Origin: JBKPIY01 sp046730475
GTDB lineage: Bacteria > Actinomycetota > Thermoleophilia > Solirubrobacterales > 70-9
Assembly (NCBI GenBank): GCA_046730475.1
Contig: JBKPIY010000030.1
Location: forward strand, 1-19,357
Reading direction: 5' to 3'
DNA: 19,357 bases
Both the position numbers and the translations under genes were made by a program. Each line of letters opens with the position of its first letter. Position 1 is the stretch's first letter. Under the pieces are notes generated by a model. That model did no database searches and had not been told where the DNA came from. It worked only from the letters and a program-made list of their open reading frames with translations. Shown piece by piece: positions 13,581 through 19,357 of this stretch.

Positions 13581-14960
13581 GTGGCGAACACGAACGGCAA
13601 CGGGTTCGGTGAGCTTTCGATCGCGGGGCGGGTCGCGACTCCCGCCGATCAGGATTGGGCCGAAGCGCGACAGGCCTGGAACCTGGTCGCGAACCAGGAG
13701 CCGGGCGCGGTCGCCTTCGTCGAGAGTGCCGACGACGTCGCCGAGGTGGTCCGGTTTGCGGGCAAGCACGGCCTCAGGGTCGCGGGGCAGGGCACAGGCC
13801 ACGGGGCGGTTGCGCTCGGCTCCCTCCAGGACACGATCCTGATCAAGACGGAGCGGATGAGGGGGGTGGACGTCGATGGCTACGCCGGGACCGCCCGGGT
13901 GGAGGCGGGGACGCTGGCCCTCGAGCTCGCCGAGGCCGCCCAGGGGAAGGGGATGTGCTCGCTGCCGGGGTCCTCGCCCGACGTAGGGGTGGTCGGCTAC
14001 ACGCTCGGCGGCGGGCTGAGCTGGCTGGGCCGCCGCCACGGCCTCGCCTGCAACCGCGTGAACGCGATCGAGCTGGTGACCGCCGACGGCGAGGCGAAGC
14101 GGGTGGACGCCGGAAACGAGCCCGACCTCTTCTGGGCGCTTCGCGGCGGCGGGGGCGGTTACGCGATCGTCACCGCCCTCCACCTCGACCTCCTGCCGAT
14201 CGCCGAGCTCTACGCCGGGACCATCCTGTTCCCCGCGGAGGTGGGCGCCGAGGCGCTCCGCACCTATCGCGACTGGACCACCACGGTGCCGGACGAGGTC
14301 TCCTCGATCGTCCGCTTCCTGCGGCCGCCCGACATGCCCGACGTCCCCGAGCCGGTCCGCGACAGGCCGCTGCTCACGATCGGGGTCGCGTTCGTCGGTG
14401 CGGAGGCGGAGGGCAAGGAGCTGGTGGCGCCGCTGCGAGAGATCGGCGAGCCGATCATGGACCTCGTCCAGCGGATGCCCGCCGCCGGCCTCAGCCGGAT
14501 CCACATGGATCCCGAGCAGCCGGTGCCGGGCCTCGGACATCACCAGGTGATCAGGGAGCTCCCCGACGAGGCGATCGAGGCCTTCGTCGGGGTGGCGGGG
14601 CCGGAGTCGGGCTCACCGCTGCTGCTGGCCGAGCTTCGCCACCTCGGCGGCGCCCTGGGGCGCGCCGCCGAGGGCGGCGGGGCCCTGGCGACGCTCGATG
14701 GCGCCTTCGTGATGCTCGGGATCGGCCTGCCGATGACCCCGGAGCTGGGGGAGGAGATCGGCGCCCACCTCGATCTCCTTCACGACACGATGGAGCCCTG
14801 GGCGCAGGCGGGCGGCTACTTCAACTTCGCCGAGCGCCCGTGCGACATCGACGCGATCCTCCCACCCGATATCTGCGCCCGCCTCGCCGAGGTGAAGCGC
14901 CGGTGGGATCCGGACGGGATGATCGTCGCCAACCACGAGGTCTCCCTCGCCCCCGCCTGA
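13581..14960 (+). CDS. FAD-binding oxidoreductase, BBE / 6-hydroxynicotine oxidase type
   Basis: A 459-residue PCMH-type flavoprotein. The FAD loop is GQGTGHGAVALG, with H74 at the position that binds FAD covalently in this family. The second FAD segment SLPGSSPDVGVVGYTLGGG has Ser at 131-132 where bicovalent enzymes have Cys, so a single covalent bond is expected. The C-terminal berberine-bridge segment is present (GGYFNFAERPCDIDAI ... RWDPDGMIVANHEV). These enzymes oxidise alcohols, sugars or amines with O2, and the substrate is unknown. The GTG start has a strong AGGAGG ribosome binding site. It is transcribed apart from the MFS gene, 106 bases downstream. A GC hairpin follows the stop. 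Confidence 0.93.
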   Translation: MANTNGNGFGELSIAGRVATPADQDWAEARQAWNLVANQEPGAVAFVESADDVAEVVRFAGKHGLRVAGQGTGHGAVALGSLQDTILIKTERMRGVDVDGYAGTARVEAGTLALELAEAAQGKGMCSLPGSSPDVGVVGYTLGGGLSWLGRRHGLACNRVNAIELVTADGEAKRVDAGNEPDLFWALRGGGGGYAIVTALHLDLLPIAELYAGTILFPAEVGAEALRTYRDWTTTVPDEVSSIVRFLRPPDMPDVPEPVRDRPLLTIGVAFVGAEAEGKELVAPLREIGEPIMDLVQRMPAAGLSRIHMDPEQPVPGLGHHQVIRELPDEAIEAFVGVAGPESGSPLLLAELRHLGGALGRAAEGGGALATLDGAFVMLGIGLPMTPELGEEIGAHLDLLHDTMEPWAQAGGYFNFAERPCDIDAILPPDICARLAEVKRRWDPDGMIVANHEVSLAPA

Positions 14961-14963
14961 GCC

Positions 14964-14983
14964 CTGGGGGGCGTGCCCCCCGG
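14964..14983 (+). terminator. Strong GC hairpin after the FAD oxidoreductase gene
   Basis: GGGGGG-CGTG-CCCCCC (14966-14981), extended by C-G and T-G closing pairs to 14964-14983, begins 4 bases after the stop codon. It lacks a T-run, as is common for actinobacterial terminators. Confidence 0.55.
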
Positions 14984-15049
14984 TCAAGCCCCGGCCCCGG
15001 CCGCCTCCAGCGAGGCCTCGACGAGCAGAAGCGCGGGGCGGCGGCCAAG

Positions 15050-15260
15050 ATCGCCGCTCGCTGGCATCCTTGAGTGGCGAGGGGCGCGTCGTTGGCCTCC
15101 AGTCGCTCCTCGATCAATCGCGGGTGCTCGCGGGTCTCCCTCCACATGCTCGGCGTAAATCCCGGCGGAGCTCGTCGGAGCCCGCGATCCTCGGACCGGC
15201 TCGCGAGCAGCTGGGTCGCCTGGGCCTCGATCGCGTGGGCATCCGCCAGGTACCCGGCGG
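15050..15260 (-). pseudogene. Decayed fragment of a ferritin-like DUF892 gene
   Basis: Read on the - strand from about 15252, the three frames in turn give consecutive pieces of a DUF892 (YciE-like, ferritin-fold) protein. YLADAHAIEAQATQLLASRSE is followed by IYAEHVE in a second frame, then ETREHPRLIEERLEANDA back in the first, then RPSPLKDAS in the third. The order and spacing match the two-helix core (DAHAIE, AEHxEETREH, RLIEERLEA, SPLKDA), so at least three frameshifts have broken the gene. No start codon joins it, and the C-terminal half is absent. It lies immediately downstream of the alpha/beta hydrolase gene on the same strand. The family assignment is from remembered consensus, not a search. 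Confidence 0.6.
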
Positions 15261-15275
15261 CGGGGGCGCGCGAGG

Positions 15276-16232
15276 CTAGGCGGCGAGGTCGCGGAGGCGG
15301 CGACGGGGCGATCGGGTGGCGACGATCTCGCCCCACTGATCGTCGTCGATCCGGCCGGGCTCGGTGGTGTCGAGCCACTCCCGCAGGGCCCCCGCGAGAC
15401 CCTCGGGATCTTCGAGGTTGGGGAAGTGGGCCGCCTTCGGCAGGGTGACGAAGCTGCTGTGCGGGATCGCCTCGTGGGCGGCGCGCCCGTGGGCGATCGG
15501 GATCGTATGGTCGCGCTCGCCCCAGACGATCAGGGTCGGGAGTGACCCGAGCAGGTAGAGGCGGTCGCGGCCGGACACCCTCTGCCCCCGGGCGTCGATC
15601 ACCGAGCGCAGGGTCTGCAGGAACGCCCGCCGCGCCCCCGGCCGGTCGAGGGGCCGCATCGCCCGCGCGATCGCCTGGAGATGGGCGCCCTTCCGCCACC
15701 CCCGCGAGCGCAGCCGCTCGCCCGCGCGCCACAGCGCCGAGTGGAGCCCCGGGTGGGCGGCGAGCCAGAGCCCCGCGCCGGCGCCGGGGAGGGCGGCGCC
15801 GCGTAGCAGCGGGCTCACCTCACGGCCGAGCCCGCCGCTGGACACCAGGGCGAGGCGCTCGACCCGCTGGGGGAACTGGTAGAAGAACACCATCGCTACC
15901 CCGCCGCCGAGGGAGTGGCCGACGATCGTCGCCCGCTCGACCCCGATCGTGGCGAGGAGGTCGCGGATGCTGGCGGCGTGAGCGCCCAGGGAGTAGTCGC
16001 CGCGGATCGCCGCCGAGTCGCCGTGCCCGATCAGGTCCGGGGCGATCACCGTGTAATCCTCGGCCAGTTGGAGGGCCACCCGCTCCCAGTGGCGCGAGGA
16101 ATTGACCATCCCGTGGATCAAGACCACCGGTGGCCCCGAGCCGGCGATCCGGTAGATCACCCGGTGGCCGTGGAGCTCGATCTGCCACTCGTCGAACTCC
16201 CCGGATGGCGTCGCTGGTCCGATCGAGGTCAT
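15276..16232 (-). CDS. Alpha/beta hydrolase
   Basis: A 318-residue hydrolase with a complete triad: nucleophile S107 in VGHSLGGG, acid D241 in WGERDHTIP, and H269 in PKAAHFPNLEDP. The oxyanion-hole HG motif is VVLIHGMVNSS (H40-G41). A cap region lies at about 135-220. The pattern (APDLIGHGDS, GHSLGG) is that of epoxide-hydrolase / haloperoxidase / MhpC-like esterases, and the exact substrate is not predictable. The ATG at 16232 has a TAAGGT box 9 bases upstream on the - strand, consistent with a leaderless transcript. The basic tail (SPRRRLRDLAA) is unremarkable. Confidence 0.93.
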   Translation of the reverse strand: MTSIGPATPSGEFDEWQIELHGHRVIYRIAGSGPPVVLIHGMVNSSRHWERVALQLAEDYTVIAPDLIGHGDSAAIRGDYSLGAHAASIRDLLATIGVERATIVGHSLGGGVAMVFFYQFPQRVERLALVSSGGLGREVSPLLRGAALPGAGAGLWLAAHPGLHSALWRAGERLRSRGWRKGAHLQAIARAMRPLDRPGARRAFLQTLRSVIDARGQRVSGRDRLYLLGSLPTLIVWGERDHTIPIAHGRAAHEAIPHSSFVTLPKAAHFPNLEDPEGLAGALREWLDTTEPGRIDDDQWGEIVATRSPRRRLRDLAA

Positions 16233-16241
16233 CGGGCGGGC

Positions 16242-16247
16242 ACCTTA
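16242..16247 (-). promoter_or_regulatory. -10 element of the alpha/beta hydrolase gene
   Basis: TAAGGT on the - strand lies 9 bases before the ATG at 16232, with no ribosome binding site between. Confidence 0.45.
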
Positions 16248-16277
16248 CCGGCGGGCGCCCCCGCCGGGCGGGACTGG

Positions 16278-16294
16278 CCGGGCAGCCAGCCCGG
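16278..16294. other. GC hairpin between the candidate RNA and the hydrolase gene
   Basis: CCGGGC-AGCCA-GCCCGG is a perfect 6-bp stem with a 5-base loop, just beyond the terminator-like palindrome and upstream of the hydrolase promoter. It may be a second terminator. Confidence 0.4.
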
Positions 16295-16299
16295 GATAG

Positions 16300-16520
16300 A
16301 GAAAGACCGACCGCCATCGATGGCGGCCGGTCTCAAAGCGGCCCCATCAGGACGGGCAGGGGTACGTCTCAGGGGCCTTACTTGGGGGGTATGTTGCGGT
16401 CCAGGCGACGGGAGGCGCCATTGCGGCAAACGCCTGGAACCTATGAGCCGAGAGAGGACGCAGGGCGTCAGGCCCAGCACCAACTCTCCCAACCGTCGAA
16501 GGATCGTCCACAACTAGGTA
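16300..16520 (-). ncRNA. Candidate structured small RNA (novel, unassigned)
   Basis: No protein-coding sequence is apparent in this gap. On the - strand a sigma-70-like promoter (16525-16553) would start a transcript of roughly 220 bases that ends at a terminator-like palindrome (16304-16333). Four helices lie between: GGCCCC/GGGGCC (16340-16345 with 16372-16377), TCCAGGCG/CGCCTGGA (16400-16407 with 16431-16438), GAGAGAG/CTCTCCC (16450-16456 with 16484-16490, one G-U pair), and, just inside that last helix, GACGC/GCGTC (16457-16461 with 16465-16469). I looked for and did not see the hallmarks of RNase P RNA, tmRNA, SRP RNA, 6C RNA or common riboswitches. Existence and ends are inferred. Confidence 0.32.
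16304..16333 (-). terminator. 15-bp near-perfect palindrome followed by a T-rich stretch
   Basis: The two arms meet at CATCG/ATGG and pair over 15 positions with one mismatch (16310 with 16327). On the - strand the stem is followed by TCTTTCTCT, so it is oriented to terminate - strand transcription. The next gene upstream on that strand, ppx, ends 329 bases away, which points to a separate transcript in between. Confidence 0.5.
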
Positions 16521-16524
16521 GATG

Positions 16525-16553
16525 TAAATACCCAAAACTGGGGCTCTTGTAAA
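16525..16553 (-). promoter_or_regulatory. Sigma-70-like promoter, - strand
   Basis: TTTACA (16553-16548) and TATTTA (16530-16525) are separated by exactly 17 bases in an unusually AT-rich patch. The -35 matches 5 of 6 consensus bases; the -10 is weaker. It points away from ppx, into the gene-free interval. Confidence 0.4.
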
Positions 16554-16583
16554 GGGTCCGGCCTCCACAATCGAGGGGCGGCC

Positions 16584-16671
16584 GCGGCGGCGAGGTTGGC
16601 GGGCTCCCCGACGAGGCTCAGACAGGGGCGGCGGCGAGGTTGGCTTGCTCGACGACGAGGGTCAGACCGGG
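16584..16671. repeat. Tandem duplication, two 44-bp copies spanning the ppx stop codon
   Basis: Copy 1 is 16584-16627 and copy 2 is 16628-16671; both begin GCGGCGGCGAGGTTGGC and differ at about six positions. Copy 2 contains the TGA of the ppx gene, and copy 1 repeats the same coding end plus stop in the 3' flanking region. Confidence 0.75.
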
Positions 16672-17585
16672 GCGAGCGCGCCTGCCAGAGCGGCCCCCTG
16701 GAGGATGTCCATCTCAGACACCTCGACCTCGTCGAGGCCGAAGGACCTCATCACCTGAACCAGGATCACGGTGCCCGCCACTATCGTCGGCGCCCGGCCC
16801 GGGTCCAGGCCCGGGACCTGGAGCCGCTCGGCCAGGGGGAGGGCGGCAAGCCGCGAGAGCATCCGCTGCACCCGCGGCATCGCGAGCCGATAGCCGTGCA
16901 CCCGGGTTGAGTCGTAGGGCTCGAGCTCCTGGTCGACCGCCGCGAGCGAGATCGGCGTCCCGGCGACGGCGATGCCGCGGCGGGGACGGGCGTCGCCGCC
17001 CCCGGCGTCCACCGCCTCGGCGATCGTGTGGGAGATGTCGATCGCAAGGTCCTCGAGCTCGTGCGGATCCGGCGGATCGGAGGTGAGGTGACGCTCGGAG
17101 TGACGGATCGTCCCGGCCTGGAGGGAAGTGTGGAAGCCGACCTCGGTCCCCGACCCGAGCACCAGCTCGGTCGAGCCCCCGCCGATGTCGAACACGAGTG
17201 TGTCGACCTCGGGCGGGCGCTCCGCGGTGGCGCCGAGATAGGTAAGCCGCGCCTCCTCCTCGCCGCTCAGCAGCCGGACGCTGAGGCCGAAGCGCTCGCG
17301 AACCTCAGCGATGAAGGCCTCGCCGTTGGCGGCATCGCGGACCGCGCTCGTGGTGACCACGAGCACCCGCTCGGCCCCCAGCTCCTGGAAGCGAGCCTGG
17401 TACTCGGCGACCGCCCGACAGACGTTCTCGATCGCGTCGGAGCAGATCTTGCGGGTGAGGGCGACCCCGCGGCCGAGCGCCGTCACCGCCGTCCGCCGGT
17501 CGATCTCGGAGAGGACACCGCCCTCGACGTCAGCGACCAGCAGGCGGGTCGAGTGCGTCCCCAGATCGATTACGGCGACTCTCAC
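16662..17585 (-). CDS. Ppx/GppA-family exopolyphosphatase / pppGpp phosphatase
   Basis: A 307-residue member of the ASKHA-fold Ppx/GppA family. The phosphate-1 loop is VIDLGTHSTRLLVADV, TTSAVRDAANGEAF and SGEEEARLTYLGA follow, and the second phosphate loop is VFDIGGGSTELVLG. It is the short two-domain form seen in mycobacteria (about 310-330 residues) without the extra C-terminal HD domain of E. coli Ppx. It hydrolyses polyphosphate and/or pppGpp. The start is set to GTG at 17585: GAGGA lies just upstream and the protein then begins directly with the first strand. Longer in-frame starts would run into tRNA-fMet on the other strand. The Asn of the usual GSNS loop is His (GTHS). A TAGAGT box at 17630-17635 can be the promoter. 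Confidence 0.92.
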   Translation of the reverse strand: MRVAVIDLGTHSTRLLVADVEGGVLSEIDRRTAVTALGRGVALTRKICSDAIENVCRAVAEYQARFQELGAERVLVVTTSAVRDAANGEAFIAEVRERFGLSVRLLSGEEEARLTYLGATAERPPEVDTLVFDIGGGSTELVLGSGTEVGFHTSLQAGTIRHSERHLTSDPPDPHELEDLAIDISHTIAEAVDAGGGDARPRRGIAVAGTPISLAAVDQELEPYDSTRVHGYRLAMPRVQRMLSRLAALPLAERLQVPGLDPGRAPTIVAGTVILVQVMRSFGLDEVEVSEMDILQGAALAGALAPV

Positions 17586-17629
17586 CTCGTCCTCATGAGA
17601 TCGTTCATGGCCGCATCGTTGCGCGGCGC

Positions 17630-17635
17630 ACTCTA
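17630..17635 (-). promoter_or_regulatory. -10 element of the ppx gene
   Basis: TAGAGT on the - strand lies 44 bases before the GTG at 17585. A second AT-rich box, TATAGG (17643-17638), is just upstream. Confidence 0.4.
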
Positions 17636-17660
17636 GCCCTATACAACCCAAGTGGCGCGC

Positions 17661-17666
17661 TAACAT
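17661..17666 (+). promoter_or_regulatory. -10 element of tRNA-fMet
   Basis: TAACAT ends 11 bases before the first base of the tRNA. No clear -35 is seen. Confidence 0.4.
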
Positions 17667-17677
17667 TCGGCTACCGA

Positions 17678-17751
<74 letters not shown>

Positions 17752-17755
17752 CCTC

Positions 17756-17784
17756 AGGAAAGGGCCGCTAATGCGGCCTTTCCT
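17756..17784 (+). terminator. Terminator hairpin of tRNA-fMet
   Basis: AGGAAAG(G)GGCCGC-TAAT-GCGGCCTTTCCT forms a 12-bp stem with one bulged G, starting 5 bases after the tRNA. The CTTTCC lies inside the stem, as is usual here. Confidence 0.6.
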
Positions 17785-17800
17785 ATTGGCTGGATTCGCG

Positions 17801-17828
17801 CTGGCACCCCGCCGAGGCGGGGTGCCAG
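17801..17828. repeat. Perfect 13-bp inverted repeat with 2-base centre
   Basis: CTGGCACCCCGCC-GA-GGCGGGGTGCCAG. All 13 pairs are perfect, making it the strongest palindrome in the window. It follows the tRNA-fMet terminator by 16 bases and lies in the possible scar region. It has no T-run. Confidence 0.7.
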
Positions 17829-18111
17829 TAGGGTCCCATTTGCTGCACGAACCGCTGCAGTCGAGAACACTCTTGCGCTCGCTTTTATCAGCGCCCGGTT
17901 AGTGATCGTCACTTCCGCAGCGCGGACCTCATGCTTCGGGTAGGCATCGAACTCGATGCCGGTGGCAGCCGCCTTCGTGGATGCGCCACCACGCTCGAGA
18001 GCATGGATGAACGCTTCGCGTTCCCGGACCTACCGACCGGCAGTCGGCTAGCTTGAGTGGCCGCTGGTTTCCCGGATGCGGGTACGCTCGTAGCGAGAAG
18101 CTAAGCGGGCT

Positions 18112-18134
18112 CCCGCTACCTCAGAAAGGGCCGC
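18112..18134 (+). repeat. Direct repeat of the tRNA-fMet 3' end and terminator start
   Basis: CCCGCTACCTCAG followed by AAAGGGCCGC repeats 17745-17768 with only one missing G, 367 bases away. The bases before it (GGTACGCTCGTAGCG) also faintly resemble the tRNA D-arm region. It looks like an attachment-site copy or a decayed partial tRNA duplication. Confidence 0.65.
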
Positions 18135-18238
18135 AAGTGCCGGCTCCTTCTCTTCGATGGACTTTGAAGGCCGCGTGACCTAGGGAGGCGGCCGCGAGCC
18201 GGGACCCACCAGCGGCCGTTTCGTGCGTCAAGATGATC

Positions 18239-18244
18239 TAGGCT
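18239..18244 (+). promoter_or_regulatory. -10 element of the GGDEF gene
   Basis: TAGGCT, the same hexamer as at 1209 and 4677, lies 64 bases before the ATG at 18309. This gene therefore has a leader and a ribosome binding site. Confidence 0.4.
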
Positions 18245-18308
18245 AGTTTCCGCTTAGGACCAGTTGGGACGCTCGTTCGAGCAGCCCATGAGGGACGGAG
18301 AGGTGGAG

Positions 18309-19349
18309 ATGCCTTGGCGCAGGCGCCGAAGGCGGGAGGCCGATCAGGCCGCCTCCAGCGCAGATCAGACGACCTCTGACGCAGATCAGACGACCTCGGA
18401 CACCGACCAGAGCGCCTCCGATCGCGATCAGGTTCAGGCCGATGCTGATCAGCGAGCCTCGGACCGAGACCAGGCGGCCTTCGATCGTGAACGGACCGCG
18501 CATCCCGGCGCCACCCCAGCCGAGCAGCGGGCACACGAGCTCTCACGGGTCGATCGTGCCCAAGGCACCCTTGAGCGCCATGCCACCAGGGTGGTGCGGG
18601 CCCAGGTCGCCTCTGAGCGCGACCAGCAGGCCAAGCTGCGCGACGAGGCGGCCCGAAAGCGGGATCGCGTGGCCGAGCAGCGCGACCGGGCTGCTCATCA
18701 GGAGGATCGGGACAGCGAGCAGGTGGACCAGCAGCTCGGCCGCTCTGACGAGCGAGTAAGCAAGGCGTTCGAGGCGCTCGCGGCGATGCGCGCGAAGGCC
18801 GCCGCCCAGCGCGCGCAGGCCGCGGCGGATCGCGCGCGGGCCGCGAAGGACCGCGACGCTGCCGCGGCCGACCGCGAGCATCTCCTCGCCGAGCTCGAGC
18901 GGGCGCACCTGGACGAGCTCACCGGGGCATACCGGCGCGGGATAGGGGAGGTGGCGCTCGTCCACGAGATCGAGCGCGCAGGGCGCTCGCGGGGGGCCTT
19001 GGTGCTTGCGTACATTGACGTCGACGGCCTGAAGGATGTGAACGATCGTCAAGGCCATGCCGCCGGCGACGCGCTGCTCCGTGATCTGGTCGACGTGATT
19101 CGCTCGAAGATCCGTCCCTACGATCCCGTCGTGCGGTGGGGCGGCGACGAATTCGTTTGCACTATCTCCGACACTGATCTCGAGAGTGCCCGGGGCCGCT
19201 TCGAGGGAGTCCGAAACGCCCTCGGTGAGGGCCGTCCTGGCGCCAGCGTCACGGTCGGCCTTGCGCGGTTGGGCGTCGGCGACACGCTGAACGCCCTCAT
19301 CGACCGCGCCGACCAGGATCTGCTGGCGGCCCGGCGGCAGCGTCTCTAG
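18309..19349 (+). CDS. Diguanylate cyclase (GGDEF) with heptad-repeat, coiled-coil N-terminus
   Basis: A 346-residue protein that makes c-di-GMP. The N-terminus is basic (MPWRRRRRR). Seven heptads of the form xDQxxSD fill residues 11-59, and a long Arg/Ala/Asp/Gln-rich helix, probably coiled coil, runs to about residue 195. The GGDEF domain then starts at DELTGAYRRG, with metal-site D residues in YIDVDGLKDVND, the active-site GGDEF at 278-282 and an inhibitory-site RxxD at 269-272 (RPYD). There is no signal peptide, membrane segment or known sensor domain; the repeats may set oligomer state or bind a partner. ATG 18309 is chosen because GGAGAGG lies 5 bases upstream; TTG 18264 and ATG 18288 are also in frame. 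It ends 8 bases before the window edge. Confidence 0.9.
   Translation: MPWRRRRRREADQAASSADQTTSDADQTTSDTDQSASDRDQVQADADQRASDRDQAAFDRERTAHPGATPAEQRAHELSRVDRAQGTLERHATRVVRAQVASERDQQAKLRDEAARKRDRVAEQRDRAAHQEDRDSEQVDQQLGRSDERVSKAFEALAAMRAKAAAQRAQAAADRARAAKDRDAAAADREHLLAELERAHLDELTGAYRRGIGEVALVHEIERAGRSRGALVLAYIDVDGLKDVNDRQGHAAGDALLRDLVDVIRSKIRPYDPVVRWGGDEFVCTISDTDLESARGRFEGVRNALGEGRPGASVTVGLARLGVGDTLNALIDRADQDLLAARRQRL
18339..18485 (+). repeat. Seven 21-bp tandem repeats in the GGDEF gene
   Basis: Each unit encodes a heptad (ADQAASS, ADQTTSD, ADQTTSD, TDQSASD, RDQVQAD, ADQRASD, RDQAAFD). Units 2 and 3 differ by one base out of 21, so they are a recent duplication. Confidence 0.85.
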
Positions 19350-19357
19350 CCCGGTCC

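Larger units (their letters stand above)
17754..18029 (-). pseudogene. Start-less open frame beside tRNA-fMet, possible mobile-element gene remnant
   Basis: Ninety-one codons stay open on the - strand between a TAG (18032-18030) and a TGA that lies at the tRNA terminator (17756-17754). There is no plausible start codon near its 5' end. The translation includes REREAFIHALERGGASTKAAATGI, split here only by description, which has the look of a helix-turn-helix (F..AL..GG...KAA..TGI) as in phage terminase small subunits or transposase N-termini. The rest (FDAYPKHEVRAAEVTI) is not recognised. Codon use is less GC-biased than in neighbouring genes (ATA, AAA, GTT, ATT appear). Family assignment is a guess. 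Confidence 0.3.

Noticed and set aside
14984..15067. A 27-codon - strand ORF (MPASGDLGRRPALLLVEAS...)
   Set aside because: Too short, in the decayed DUF892 region, no ribosome binding site; probably chance.
16300..16550. Known RNAs (RNase P RNA, tmRNA, SRP RNA, 6C RNA, common riboswitches) for the structured gap
   Set aside because: Their conserved core sequences were not found by eye on either strand.
18339..18485. CRISPR-like array from regular 21-bp units
   Set aside because: The units are contiguous with no spacers and encode in-frame heptads of the GGDEF protein. No cas gene is present.

Overview
The window is a GC-rich chromosomal segment of an actinobacterium, most likely a member of the Thermoleophilia (Solirubrobacterales-like). 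The signs are the strong GC bias at third codon positions, a predicted F420-dependent luciferase-like oxidoreductase, an acetolactate-synthase-like protein very close to mycobacterial IlvG as I remember it, a HAMP-linked class III cyclase of mycobacterial type, and many genes whose start codon lies only 6-11 bases after a TAnnnT -10 element (leaderless transcription). The taxonomy is inferred; no rRNA is present.

Layout. 1-889 (-): ECF-type sigma factor with a C-terminal zinc-finger/anti-sigma-like extension, running off the left edge; hairpins follow upstream, then tRNA-Leu(UAA) (-). 1222-6348 (+): NAD(P)-binding SDR-like protein, membrane HAMP-adenylate/guanylate cyclase, and an in-frame CapA-like metallophosphatase / IlvG-like ThDP enzyme reading frame that probably hides two genes. 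6439-7295 (-): two small translationally coupled membrane proteins. 7350-10636: aldo/keto reductase (+), F420-type LLM oxidoreductase (-), then a sulfite-oxidase-like molybdoenzyme overlapping its ferredoxin-reductase-like partner (+). 10637-10993: no gene, several inverted repeats. 10994-14960: an alpha/beta-hydrolase-fold protein that has lost its catalytic residues (-), divergent from a MarR regulator plus MFS exporter operon (+), then a BBE-type FAD oxidoreductase (+). 15050-15260: remnant of a ferritin-like DUF892 gene. 15276-16232 (-): ordinary alpha/beta hydrolase. 16233-16661: no gene, but a promoter-like site, several helices and a terminator-like hairpin that together look like an undescribed small RNA on the - strand. 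16662-17585 (-): Ppx/GppA phosphatase. 17678-17751 (+): initiator tRNA-fMet. 17752-18238: gene remnant and a copy of the tRNA 3' end, possibly an integration scar. 18309-19349 (+): diguanylate cyclase with a seven-copy heptad-repeat N-terminus.

Most of the content is housekeeping, redox and signalling genes in short units of one or two genes, not a large operon or a defence island. The points most worth following are the CapA/IlvG fusion frame, the candidate small RNA at about 16300-16520, the scar beside tRNA-fMet, and the catalytically dead hydrolase-fold protein opposite the MarR/MFS operon.
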